DNA of 64,000 nucleotides from NCBI RefSeq assembly GCF_007744255.1, contig NZ_CP036267.1, forward strand, positions 186,001 to 250,000, in the 5' to 3' direction. This document shows positions 1-7,337 of the stretch, piece after piece. This DNA is from Thalassoglobus polymorphus. GTDB taxonomy: Bacteria; Planctomycetota; Planctomycetia; Planctomycetales; Planctomycetaceae. The translations under genes and the position numbers were made by a program. Every line of letters begins with the position of its first letter. Within the stretch, counting starts at the first letter, position 1. The notes beneath the pieces are model-generated. The model was not told where the DNA came from and made no database searches. It saw only the letters and a list, made by a program, of their open reading frames with translations.

Positions 1-303
1 GAGCATAACCACTCCACTTTTTCCAAGCTATTGCACAGCCAGAGTTTCACTTAGACAAAGGTTCAAAACACTCTCAAATTTCCTATCAGGTTCAGAAACG
101 CTGAACTCGGCGCAGCTGGTCGCGAATACAATTTCTGAAAAGACTCGATGTTTTCTCGCCGATCATGAGTTTCTCGCCAAATTCAAAACATTTCTTGTTG
201 TTCCCGCCAACAAATCGTATCCTGAATACGTAGAAATAGCGGCTCACTCAATTCTGCCGTGATTGTCTACCTTTTTGACTCTAGAGACTGGTCCCATCGA
301 GCG
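1..303. other. Chromosomal flank upstream of the first gene, no gene seen
   Basis: I see no convincing coding frame here. The only visible structure is a short inverted repeat TTGTTG/CAACAA at 195-213. A GTG at 259 is in frame with the following gene and could extend it by 15 residues. Confidence 0.4.
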
Positions 304-1929
304 ATGTCAAACTCACCCAAGGCTCAACACCTTCTTCAGCAGGTGCAATTGCGGCTGACCATTCGCAAAATCGTTCAGCGAGCATTTCTCGTCACGCTGA
401 TCTTGGCAGCGGTGTACTTAACGTTGATGCTCGTAGGGCGTTTGACTGGCTACTTCCCGGATTGGTTCACACCGTTCTCCGTGTTGATGGTCCCGGAAGT
501 CGGCTTGTTGATCGCAGTGTTGCTCCCAGGTCGACCGGAGCAGAGTCAGGCCGCCCATGCCATTGATGAAAATCAAGGAACGCACGATCTGTACCTCACG
601 CTGCTTTCAGTGAAGACTTCACAATCAGAATACAAGCCGCTCGTCACCATGAAAGCGGAAGAGCTCGCCGGGAAGATCGATGCTGGCTCAGTCGCGCCGT
701 TTCAATGGGAGAAGTCGTGGTTATGGACTGCCGGAGCAATGGCTCTCCTGTTCGCGGGGGCGTTCTTTGTTCCGACACTCGATCCGTTCGGCAAGGTGGC
801 AGAAGCCAAACAGGAAGAACAGCAAAAACGTCTGATCGAAGAAACCGCCAAGCAGACCGAAAAACGCAAGGCGATTCTGGCAGAGAAAGAAATCGAAGCT
901 GAGAACTCCGAAGCGGTCGAGAAAGCACTTGAGGCACTCAAGAGCGATTTCGGAAAAATGAAAAGTGGTGATCGCAAAGCCAACCTCGCACGCTTGAACA
1001 AACACCAGAAACAAATCGGTGAGAAATTCCGCAAGCTGAACTCGGGGGAATTAAAATCACTCAATGACAAAATGAACGGGCAGCAAAAGCTGGGGGCCAT
1101 CCGCGATCAGGAACTCTTTCGGAAATGGAAAAAAGAATTGCAGCAAGGAAGTGCCGAAAGTATGAAGAGCGAAGTCGACAAGCTCCAGGAAGATCTCGAA
1201 CGCCTCGCCAAGACGACTGATCCTGTCGAACGAACCGAACTCGAACGACAGATTCAAAAGAAGATGAATGAGCTCTCCGACTTTGCATCCAACAAAGTCG
1301 GCTCCAAGGCTCTCAATGCAGCCATCGAGCGTGCGAAGCAACAACTCGAAGCCGCCAAAGATGGCAAGCTCTCCAAAGAAGCGATGGAGGCTCTCAAAGA
1401 ATCGCTGGAAGTCGCGCAGCAGGAAATGGAAATGCTTGCCCAGTCTGCCCGCGATATGAAAGACCTCGAAGAAGCTCTTGAAATGATCAGCATGGCGAAG
1501 CAGATGAACGCTGACGGAAAACTTGACGGAGAAATGTTTCCCGGCGAAATGACTTTGGAAGATTACGCAGAGTTGTATGCTCAGATGATGGGAGACGGCA
1601 TGGGGCAGGGTGAAGGAGAAGGCGAGGGCGAAGGAACCGGCGGACAAGGTTTCGGTGAAGGGGGAGAGGTCGAAGAAGACGACTCCATCGGGACGGACTT
1701 CATCGACGAAAAATCAAAAGCCGCCATCCAGAAAGGCCGCATCTTGCTCTCCATGAAGACCAAAGGCCTCTCCGACTCCGGCGACATCACCGACGCCGAC
1801 TACAAACGCATCGTCGGCGAATTACAACAATCACTCGACGACGTCATCGAACAAGAACAAATCCCCCCCGGCTACCTCGAAGGCATCAAAAAATACTTCG
1901 ACACCCTGGAAAAGTCCGAGAAAAATTAG
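304..1929 (+). CDS. Membrane-anchored coiled-coil protein (host chromosome)
   Basis: The 541-residue product has three hydrophobic segments near residues 27-47, 55-77 and 140-158. A very long charged Lys/Glu-rich coiled coil follows (about 170-420), then a Gly/Glu-rich linker (about 430-460) and a short C-terminal helical domain. No catalytic motif is visible. The build suggests a membrane scaffold facing the cytoplasm or periplasm. Proteins of this layout are familiar from planctomycete genomes, but I cannot name a function. I chose ATG 304; GTG 259 is an in-frame alternative adding residues that do not look like a signal peptide. This is the only host gene in the window and lies outside the prophage. 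Its base composition is visibly poorer in GGCC words than the prophage. Confidence 0.75.
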   Translation: MSNSPKAQHLLQQVQLRLTIRKIVQRAFLVTLILAAVYLTLMLVGRLTGYFPDWFTPFSVLMVPEVGLLIAVLLPGRPEQSQAAHAIDENQGTHDLYLTLLSVKTSQSEYKPLVTMKAEELAGKIDAGSVAPFQWEKSWLWTAGAMALLFAGAFFVPTLDPFGKVAEAKQEEQQKRLIEETAKQTEKRKAILAEKEIEAENSEAVEKALEALKSDFGKMKSGDRKANLARLNKHQKQIGEKFRKLNSGELKSLNDKMNGQQKLGAIRDQELFRKWKKELQQGSAESMKSEVDKLQEDLERLAKTTDPVERTELERQIQKKMNELSDFASNKVGSKALNAAIERAKQQLEAAKDGKLSKEAMEALKESLEVAQQEMEMLAQSARDMKDLEEALEMISMAKQMNADGKLDGEMFPGEMTLEDYAELYAQMMGDGMGQGEGEGEGEGTGGQGFGEGGEVEEDDSIGTDFIDEKSKAAIQKGRILLSMKTKGLSDSGDITDADYKRIVGELQQSLDDVIEQEQIPPGYLEGIKKYFDTLEKSEKN

Positions 1930-2091
1930 AAACCCAATCCCTCAATTTTCCCCGCCAAAATCGCAACACAAACAGCAACCTGAACCGAGCGTTGCCTCTC
2001 CGCTAACAGGCATCAGAAACAAAACCGTTTAGCAAACGCCAAATTCTGCACGAGAAATGCACGATGACACTGCTTGCGAGAGAGTGAAAAT

Positions 2092-2143
2092 GAATGGGGC
2101 TGGCGGGACTCGAACCCACAACCAACGGATTATGAGTCCGCTA
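2092..2143 (-). other. attL core containing the 3' part of a CAU-anticodon tRNA
   Basis: Read on the minus strand this stretch gives an anticodon arm with loop CTCATAA, a variable loop, a T arm with the GGTTCGAGTCC core and the 3' acceptor strand ending in CCCCA. CCA is not encoded: the next bases are TTC. The 5' half (acceptor and D arm) is absent, so this is not a complete tRNA. The anticodon stem CGGA/TCCG lacks the three G:C pairs of initiator tRNA, so elongator Met or Ile2 (lysidine type) is likely. Identity with the internal junction starts at 2092/38260. The right edge of the core is an estimate, because the outer right end is outside the window. Confidence 0.8.
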
Positions 2144-2231
2144 CAGCGGGCGTCTTTCATAGGGAAACAGGGCAAAAGTAAACCTTTTAAGGGCTTTTCC
2201 GTCCTAGTTTTGGGCCGTACGGGCTTTGGTG

Positions 2232-2283
2232 GGTAACCAAATCGGTAACCAGGAAAGTTAACCAGGTTGACGACAGGTTGACG
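2232..2283 (+). promoter_or_regulatory. Arm-type sites and phased direct repeats right of attL
   Basis: A GTAACCAAA/GTAACCAGG pair occupies 2232-2253 and a third related TTAACCAGG lies at 2258-2266. Two direct repeats CAGGTTGACG follow at 2263-2272 and 2274-2283, 11 bp apart. The first group matches the sites next to the integrase gene. The second has the spacing of one helical turn, as excisionase sites often do. Confidence 0.55.
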
Positions 2284-2291
2284 CTTCGGAT

Positions 2292-2355
2292 TTCTTGAAA
2301 AGTTTCTCGCGTGTCTATGCTCTTGCGATTGAACATTCTCGAAAAGTTTTCTTGC
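2292..2355 (+). repeat. Two copies of a 19-20 bp element upstream of the first prophage gene
   Basis: TTCTTGAAAAGTTTCTCGC at 2292-2310 and a near copy with core TTCTCGAAAAGTTTTCTTGC at 2336-2355 lie 44 bp apart in the 290-bp leader of the first gene. They could be operators for early transcription. Copy 2: 38460-38523. No confident -10/-35 pair was chosen. Confidence 0.4.
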
Positions 2356-2433
2356 CCGTTTGGTTTATTTTTCGGTTGATTCGGCCCTGGTGATAGAGAG
2401 TCAATTCTTTTTATCACTTACGGAGTCAGAACA

Positions 2434-2841
2434 ATGACAGATTGCCAGCCGGAACGCCGGACAGTCACGCAAACGGGCACGCTACTTGAGGACATTCGAG
2501 AGGCTATCGAACAGCCGGGTTTTATTTCCGGTCCAGGAACGCGGCCGACAGCACTTCGAGGGGTGGCGGCTCTTTGCTTGTGCCACGGCATGGGGTGGAC
2601 TCAAGAGGATGCGGCGGAGGCGTTGGGGTTTTCCGATCAGTCTGGAGTGGCTAAGGCCATGGAGCGATCAGCGGCCCGGCTTCGCAAGTTTATGGCAGTC
2701 GATTTATCTCACGCTCGAAATGCCGGCGTGCTTTGTCCTCATTGCGGAGAGGACACAACCGAGACGGGAGAAGAGGCGGTTTTCGAGCTTCCGGCCGATG
2801 GCTTCCAGGTGGTTGATGATCCACGCCGGAAGTTTCAATAA
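2434..2841 (+). CDS. HTH DNA-binding protein with C-terminal CPHC motif
   Basis: The 135-residue protein is the first prophage gene after attL. A central segment (about residues 55-85, WTQEDAAEALGF...GVAKAMERS) reads as a helix-turn-helix of the sigma-region-4 or terminase-small type. Near residue 102 is CPHCGE, half of a possible zinc knuckle. Being first in the leftmost operon suggests an early regulator, but a DNA-packaging or sigma-like role cannot be excluded. The start follows a GGAG site (TACGGAGTCAGAACA-ATG). No family name is assigned. Confidence 0.7.
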   Translation: MTDCQPERRTVTQTGTLLEDIREAIEQPGFISGPGTRPTALRGVAALCLCHGMGWTQEDAAEALGFSDQSGVAKAMERSAARLRKFMAVDLSHARNAGVLCPHCGEDTTETGEEAVFELPADGFQVVDDPRRKFQ

Positions 2842-2866
2842 GCGTCCGGCGTTTCCCGTAAATAAG

Positions 2867-2877
2867 CAACCTACCAC
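2867..2877 (+). repeat. Start-associated element CAACCTACCAC
   Basis: Exact match, 11 bases upstream of ATG 2889. Copy 2: 39035-39045. Confidence 0.75.
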
Positions 2878-2888
2878 AGAGAGCAGAA

Positions 2889-3515
2889 ATGAGCATTGCA
2901 ACCGTTATTTTAGGCGAGTCTGGCAGCGGAAAAACTTCCAGCCTACGCACGCTTGACCCGAACCAAACCTTGATTATCCAGCCGGTGAAAAAGCCGTTGC
3001 CGTTTCGCTCGGCAGGCTGGGAATCGTCCGTACGGCCTACAGATGATCCGGCCGAAATTCAAAAGATTATCCCGGAAGCGTACAGAGCCGGGAAGCGGGT
3101 TTTCGTCATTGACGATTTTCAGTACACAATGGCGAACGCTTTCATGCGTCGGAGCGGTGAAAAGTCTTTCGATAAATTCACTGAAATCGGCCGGTCAGCT
3201 TGGGACGTTATGCAAGCGGCCAACAATGGGCCGAACGATGCGCGCGTCTACTTTCTTTGGCACACCGAGACAACAGCGGACGGCCGGACGAAGGCCAAGA
3301 CCATTGGCAAGATGCTCGACGAAAAGATTACCGTTGAGGGCTTGTTCTCAATCGTCTTGCGTTGCCATTGCCTGGACGGACAGCACTTCTTCACAACCAC
3401 TACAGACGGTTCAGACCCGGTCAAATCTCCGTTTGATATGTTTGCTTCGCCGAGCATTCCTAACGATCTCGGCCACGTAGACGCGGCCATTTGCGAGTAT
3501 TACGGGATCCGTTAA
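2889..3515 (+). CDS. Phage P-loop ATPase (Sak4/RecA-like AAA family)
   Basis: The 208-residue protein has Walker A GESGSGKT at residues 9-16 and a Walker B-like strand VFVIDD near 71-76. Its size and layout match the phage nucleotide-binding proteins that include Sak4-type single-strand annealing recombinases. The next recognisable genes are a DUF669 ssDNA-binding-like protein and a helicase, which supports a role in DNA recombination or replication. The TSSLRTL segment after the P-loop is typical of the group. Exact activity (annealing or plain ATPase) cannot be decided from sequence. The leader contains the start-associated element. Confidence 0.75.
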   Translation: MSIATVILGESGSGKTSSLRTLDPNQTLIIQPVKKPLPFRSAGWESSVRPTDDPAEIQKIIPEAYRAGKRVFVIDDFQYTMANAFMRRSGEKSFDKFTEIGRSAWDVMQAANNGPNDARVYFLWHTETTADGRTKAKTIGKMLDEKITVEGLFSIVLRCHCLDGQHFFTTTTDGSDPVKSPFDMFASPSIPNDLGHVDAAICEYYGIR

Positions 3516-3532
3516 ACGGCCCGTTCATTCAG

Positions 3533-3543
3533 CGACTTACCAC
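3533..3543 (+). repeat. Variant start-associated element (CGACTTACCAC)
   Basis: Two or more changes from the consensus, 32 bases upstream of ATG 3576. A further TTTACCAC lies at 3551-3558. Copy 2: 39701-39711. Confidence 0.4.
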
Positions 3544-3575
3544 AGCACTTTTTACCACTAGAGAGAGGCGATTTC

Positions 3576-3899
3576 ATGCTATTCACGACAAATGCAAACA
3601 TCACCACACTACCGGCGTTTCATCCTATGGCCGGTCCATCGAGAGCGGACATTAAGGCGGGGGCCGTCAAGGTTCGCAAGCGGCCGAGTCCTGCGGAATG
3701 TTGCAGCACGGTCGAACTGATTGACGAACTGCAACGGCGGGGAGGGGGCGGGGAGAACGCTGGAGTTATTGCAATCCAGGACGGAGCCGGCACGAATCAC
3801 ATCCGCGTTTTCGGAAACTTGGCGATTGTGACGCTCTTGTTTCTGGGGGCTCAAGTGGCCGTTTCCCGTCTCGTTGGGCGAAGCGTTAAGGAACTCTAG
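3576..3899 (+). CDS. Unknown protein with C-terminal membrane segment
   Basis: The 107-residue product is not recognised. Residues about 79-97 (NLAIVTLLFLGAQVAVSRL) form one hydrophobic helix and a Gly-rich turn precedes it. A purine-rich site GAGAGAGGCG stands before ATG 3576, which argues that it is translated. It lies between the P-loop ATPase and the DUF669 gene, each with its own leader. Confidence 0.55.
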   Translation: MLFTTNANITTLPAFHPMAGPSRADIKAGAVKVRKRPSPAECCSTVELIDELQRRGGGGENAGVIAIQDGAGTNHIRVFGNLAIVTLLFLGAQVAVSRLVGRSVKEL

Positions 3900-3917
3900 G
3901 GATCCACTCGCACCAAG

Positions 3918-3928
3918 CAACCTACCAC
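3918..3928 (+). repeat. Start-associated element CAACCTACCAC
   Basis: Exact match, 32 bases upstream of ATG 3961, the longest spacing among the exact copies. Copy 2: 40086-40096. Confidence 0.75.
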
Positions 3929-3960
3929 TTTTTTCACTCTACGACAAAGGCTTTTTCATC

Positions 3961-4491
3961 ATGGCAGCTATTGACTGGAATCACGACGACTATCAGGAAT
4001 CACGCGGCGGGGGACAACTTTACCCGGCCGGTGACTATCTTGTGAAGATCGTCAAAGAAGAGAAGCGGGAAACCAAGACGAAGAACGGCGATCTCTTGGC
4101 GTTGGAATTGTCTATCGGGGACGGAGAACACCGGGGCGGCGTTCTGTTCTGGTCTCTCAATCTCTGGCACAACTCAACTCGGACTCGCGATATTGCACGG
4201 GGAGAATTGAAAGGCATTTGCAACGCCATTAACAAGCCAACGTTGCGGGACACTTCCGAGCTTTGCGAGATCCCGTTTATTCTCACGTTGGGGCTGAAAG
4301 GAACCGGGGACGACATGCGGCAAACGTTCCAGCGATGCCAGCCACGGAACAACCGGCCGCAACCACCACCACAGCAGCCGGTTCAACAGCCGTCCCAACA
4401 GTACACGCAGCAGCCACCACAGCAGCCGGTTCAACAGCCGGCCGGGCCGCAATCACAGCCGGAACCGGGGCCGGGTGCTCCAGTCTGGTAA
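3961..4491 (+). CDS. DUF669-family ssDNA-binding-like protein with Pro/Gln tail
   Basis: The 176-residue product starts MAAIDWNHDDYQES; an in-frame ATG 29 codons upstream at 3874 lies inside the previous gene and is rejected. Residues 20-110 match the DUF669 pattern: PAGDYLVKIVKEE, then LALELSIGDGEHRGGVLFWSLNLW, then IARGELKGICNAI. These phage proteins are thought to coat single-stranded DNA during replication or recombination. The tail (about 130-176) is low complexity, with the unit QQPVQQP used twice. Such flexible tails in SSBs recruit partners, so that role is inferred here. It lies just before the helicase gene. Confidence 0.75.
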   Translation: MAAIDWNHDDYQESRGGGQLYPAGDYLVKIVKEEKRETKTKNGDLLALELSIGDGEHRGGVLFWSLNLWHNSTRTRDIARGELKGICNAINKPTLRDTSELCEIPFILTLGLKGTGDDMRQTFQRCQPRNNRPQPPPQQPVQQPSQQYTQQPPQQPVQQPAGPQSQPEPGPGAPVW

Positions 4492-4499
4492 CGACGAAC

Positions 4500-4551
4500 G
4501 CCGGAACGGTTTCCCCCTGGTTCGATTCCAGGGCCGGCTTTTGATTTTTTT
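4500..4551 (+). terminator. Intrinsic terminator after the DUF669 gene
   Basis: An inner stem CCCTGG/CCAGGG (4515-4520 with 4528-4533) sits within an outer GCCGG/CCGGC pair and is followed by TTTTGATTTTTTT. It lies directly after the DUF669 stop codon and before the helicase leader. Copy 2: 40668-40719. Confidence 0.65.
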
Positions 4552-4554
4552 ACG

Positions 4555-4565
4555 CAACCTACCAC
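4555..4565 (+). repeat. Start-associated element CAACCTACCAC
   Basis: Exact match, 15 bases upstream of ATG 4581 and immediately after the terminator T-run. Copy 2: 40723-40733. Confidence 0.75.
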
Positions 4566-4580
4566 AAGCGAGAAAGAGCA

Positions 4581-6281
4581 ATGCAGGCAAGGCCATATCA
4601 AGCCGATTCGATCCGGTTCGGATACGAGGCACTTCGAAGGGATCCACAGGCCCGGCCGTTGCAGGTCATTCCGACAGGCGGCGGGAAAACAATCATCTTG
4701 TCGACGATTGCACGGGATGTCACAACGCATTGGGGCGGCCGATGCTTGATTTTATCGCACGTCAAAGAGCTAGTGGGTCAATCAGCGGCCGAGATTCTTG
4801 AAGTTGATAGCACGCTAGACGTGGGCGTTTATTCGGCCGGTCTCAAGCGGCGTGAGACAGAAAACGCAATTATCACGGCCGGGATCCAGTCCGTTTATAA
4901 ACGGGCGGCCGAGCTAGGGCCGTTTAACATGGTTATCGTCGATGAGGCCCACTTAATTCCGCCAGACGGAGAAGGAATGTATCGGACATTTCTGCAAGAT
5001 GCAGCAATGGTTAACCCCAAATTCCGGCTGATGGGGTTAACGGCAACTCCTTACCGGTTATCGTCCGGATTGATCTACGGAGAAGGCGAGATTTTCACGG
5101 AAATTGCCTACGAAGTCGGCGTTAGGGAACTCATTGCCGATGGGTATCTATCCCCGCTGGTCTCAAAGCGGGTGACAGAATTCGACGATAGCGGCATTCG
5201 GGTAACCAGGGGAGACTACAACGCTTCGGATATGGAATCTTCCATGCTGCAAACGGTCTCTGAAGCCGTTCGCGAAACAATCGGCCGGACGAAAGACCGC
5301 AATAGTGTCTTGATCTTCTCGGCGGGCGTGTCTCATGCGGTGGAGATTTGCAATTTCCTACAGTCGGCCGGCGAAACGGTCGCGTTGATCACAGGCGATA
5401 CCGATCCGGCCGAGCGTGACGAAACTATCGTTAAGTTCAAGGCCGGAGAGATCAAATATCTTGTCAACGTCAACGTTTTAACAACGGGATTCAACGCACC
5501 GAATGTTGACGCGGTCGTTCTGTTGCGTTCAACGCTTTCGCCGGGGCTTTATTATCAAATGGTTGGCCGGGGCTTCCGGCTGTTTCCGGGGAAAAGGAAT
5601 TGCCTGATTTTAGATTTCGGCGGGAATGTCATGCGTCACGGGCCGGTTGATCAAGTCAACATTGGACACGGCAAGAAACGAAAAGGGGAAGCCGGCGAAG
5701 CACCTAGCAAGGTGTGCCCGCAATGCCAGTCTGAGAACGCAGCCGGCCGGGCATTGTGCGTCGATTGTGGCTTTGCGTTTCCGATCCAGGAGAAGCCGAA
5801 GCACGAAGCGGAAGCGGACGACGTTGCCCCGTTGTCCGGGGAGATCACAGAGGACGTTTTTGAGGTCCACGACACGGAGTTTTATCTACATACCAAGATG
5901 GGGGCCGATGAAACGGCACCAAAAACAATGCGTGTTGACTACATGGTTTCATCGGGCAATAGCATCAGTGAATGGATTTGCATTGAGCATGATGGTTTTG
6001 CGGGGGATAAGGCCCGTAAATGGTGGGCCGAGCGTTCACGCTTGCCGATGCCACACACGGCAGCCGATGCGGTGAACATTGCCCGGCTCGGCGGCTTGTC
6101 AGTCACTCGCGAGATCACACGGCGGAAAGTGTCCGGGGAGCGGTTCTCATCTCTGGTTGATTATGTCCTGGATGAACGGCCGGAAGTCGGCGAAGCCGGG
6201 GCCGATCCGCTTGAAGAGTTTGAGGAAAATCGAGGACTCAAACAGCTTGCGTTGATTGATCCCGATGACGTTCCATTCTAA
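4581..6281 (+). CDS. DEAH-box superfamily 2 DNA helicase
   Basis: The 566-residue protein shows SF2 helicase motifs in order: Walker A PTGGGKT at 31-37, DEAH at 121-124, TATP at 154-157, and a C-terminal lobe ending with MVGRGFRLFPGK (motif VI, about 330-345). A four-cysteine zinc motif (CPQC...CVDC) follows near residues 380-400. A C-terminal domain of about 160 residues carries no motif I know. This is the layout of phage helicases of the type III restriction/SSL2 class, which unwind DNA at the fork or remodel recombination intermediates. It starts after a GAGAAAGAG site and lies between the ssDNA-binding-like gene and the methyltransferase. Confidence 0.88.
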   Translation: MQARPYQADSIRFGYEALRRDPQARPLQVIPTGGGKTIILSTIARDVTTHWGGRCLILSHVKELVGQSAAEILEVDSTLDVGVYSAGLKRRETENAIITAGIQSVYKRAAELGPFNMVIVDEAHLIPPDGEGMYRTFLQDAAMVNPKFRLMGLTATPYRLSSGLIYGEGEIFTEIAYEVGVRELIADGYLSPLVSKRVTEFDDSGIRVTRGDYNASDMESSMLQTVSEAVRETIGRTKDRNSVLIFSAGVSHAVEICNFLQSAGETVALITGDTDPAERDETIVKFKAGEIKYLVNVNVLTTGFNAPNVDAVVLLRSTLSPGLYYQMVGRGFRLFPGKRNCLILDFGGNVMRHGPVDQVNIGHGKKRKGEAGEAPSKVCPQCQSENAAGRALCVDCGFAFPIQEKPKHEAEADDVAPLSGEITEDVFEVHDTEFYLHTKMGADETAPKTMRVDYMVSSGNSISEWICIEHDGFAGDKARKWWAERSRLPMPHTAADAVNIARLGGLSVTREITRRKVSGERFSSLVDYVLDERPEVGEAGADPLEEFEENRGLKQLALIDPDDVPF

Positions 6282-6299
6282 CGATAAGAAAGGCAAGCA

Positions 6300-7034
6300 G
6301 TGAATCACAATAACACGAAAGGTGAGTTCAATGAGTAGGCATTGTTCGCAGGAGCTGGCGGCGGATTACTCGCCTCAAAGTTACTGGGATGGAATACGGT
6401 TGCGGCGTGCGAAATTGAGAAATCCAGGCGGCGGATCCTATTGCAGCGACAGAGAGACGGAATCCTTGACCGGTTCCCGATATGGGACGACGTCCGCACT
6501 TTTGACGGCCGACCCTGGAGAGGACTTGTCGACATTATCACCGGAGGATTCCCGTGCCAGGACGTCAGTATTGCGGGTACAGGAAAAGGGCTTGCCGGCT
6601 CACGTTCGTCGCTATGGTTCGAATATGAGCGAATCATTGAAGAAGTTAGACCTAGTTTTATCTTCGCGGAAAACTCGCCAAACCTGCGAACTAGAGGACT
6701 TACCAGAATCGTCAAGGGACTTGACCGCCTGGGGTATGACTGCCGGTGGGGTGTTTTGGGAGGTTGGCACTTCGGCGCGAGTCACAAAAGGAACCGAATG
6801 TGGGTACTTGCCTACGATCACAGTTCAGGACGCCAGAAACAATGGAGGTCCAAGCCAGATGAGGAGGAATACAAAGCCTTTGAATGCGGTTGTGGGTGGC
6901 CCCGTGAACCCGTACTGGAGCGAGTGGCTTATAGGGTGGCCAATAGGGTGGACAGACTTGAGGCCGTTGGGGATGGACAAATTCCAATCGTGGCGGCAAC
7001 AGCATTTAAGTTGCTTTCTGAGGGATTACTCTAA
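6300..7034 (+). CDS. C5-cytosine DNA methyltransferase, start region broken or recoded
   Basis: The catalytic frame runs from TTG 6342 to 7034 (230 residues counted from that codon). It carries motif I FAGAGGG, motif IV PCQ at 71-73 with the nucleophile Cys72, motif VI EN at 110-111, a motif VIII-like HKRNR near 148-152 and a C-terminal GDGQIP (motif X type). The target recognition region is very short, about 160-200. No ATG opens this frame. GTG 6300, which has a good ribosome site (AAGAAAGGCAAG), reads 12 codons and meets TAG at 6336. ATG 6331, after AAAGGTGAG, is in the +1 frame. A -1 step after its third codon would give M-S-R-A-L-F-A-G. So it may start at TTG 6342, use frameshifting or read-through, or be inactivated. 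The lesion is the same in both copies. Confidence 0.75.
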
Positions 7035-7092
7035 CGACAAGAAAGGCAAGACATGTGCGATAAAGCAAAGCGGTCAATCAAAGCCGGTTTAA
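6331..7092 (+). CDS. Long open frame overlapping the methyltransferase (+1 frame)
   Basis: ATG 6331 has the best ribosome site of the locus and opens 253 codons over the whole methyltransferase. The translation is unlike noise: an N-terminal basic stretch, then LSPEDSRARTSVL near the middle, a WGMTAGGVFW segment, YLPTITVQD, and VNPYWSEWLIGWPIGWTDL near the end. I recognise this pattern from phage proteins annotated as hypothetical or methyltransferase-associated. The conserved words line up with methyltransferase motifs in the other frame (PCQDVS, GYDCRWG, NRVDRL). It could therefore be an overprinted gene or a passive reflection of methyltransferase conservation. It ends 40 bases into the HNH gene. 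Confidence 0.4.
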   Translation: MSRHCSQELAADYSPQSYWDGIRLRRAKLRNPGGGSYCSDRETESLTGSRYGTTSALLTADPGEDLSTLSPEDSRARTSVLRVQEKGLPAHVRRYGSNMSESLKKLDLVLSSRKTRQTCELEDLPESSRDLTAWGMTAGGVFWEVGTSARVTKGTECGYLPTITVQDARNNGGPSQMRRNTKPLNAVVGGPVNPYWSEWLIGWPIGWTDLRPLGMDKFQSWRQQHLSCFLRDYSNDKKGKTCAIKQSGQSKPV

Positions 7093-7337
7093 GGAATCGG
7101 CGGGCTATCCTGGTTATTGCTATGGGTGGGGAGTGCGAGTTTTGCGGCTCGGCGAATCGTCTCGAATTCCATCATACGGAGCCCAGAAAATGGGTTGCGG
7201 CAAAAGTGAATCAGTCGACACGCCAGAAGATGTACGAAAAGGAATTCCTTTCCGGGAAACTCGCGTTAGCGTGCAGTGATTGTAATAAACGGCTCGGGAA
7301 GCCAGTAAGCGACAATACAAAGGGAAAACGTCAATAA
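7053..7337 (+). CDS. HNH-type endonuclease
   Basis: The small 94-residue protein has CEFCG, then LEFHHTEP, then CSDC spaced as in zinc-bound HNH nucleases (two CxxC pairs around an HH pair). It probably nicks or cuts DNA, and in phages such genes act in packaging or as homing enzymes. It sits in the replication module between the methyltransferase and the primase. Its leader AACGACAAGAAAGGCAAGAC is almost the same as that before GTG 6300. The stop overlaps the next start (TAATG). Confidence 0.75.
   Translation: MCDKAKRSIKAGLRNRRAILVIAMGGECEFCGSANRLEFHHTEPRKWVAAKVNQSTRQKMYEKEFLSGKLALACSDCNKRLGKPVSDNTKGKRQ

Noticed and set aside
2092-2143. Complete tRNA gene at the left end
   Set aside because: Only the anticodon arm, variable loop, T arm and 3' acceptor strand are present. 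Sequence to the right does not supply a D arm or 5' acceptor.
2187-2417. 76-codon minus-strand frame next to attL
   Set aside because: It covers the arm-type sites and repeats, has no ribosome site, and its translation shows no family or structural pattern.
4510-4540. tRNA T-arm-like sequence (GGTTCGATTCC) after the DUF669 gene
   Set aside because: I tried to build a tRNA around it. No matching acceptor or D arm exists, and the hairpin with its T-run is better explained as a terminator.
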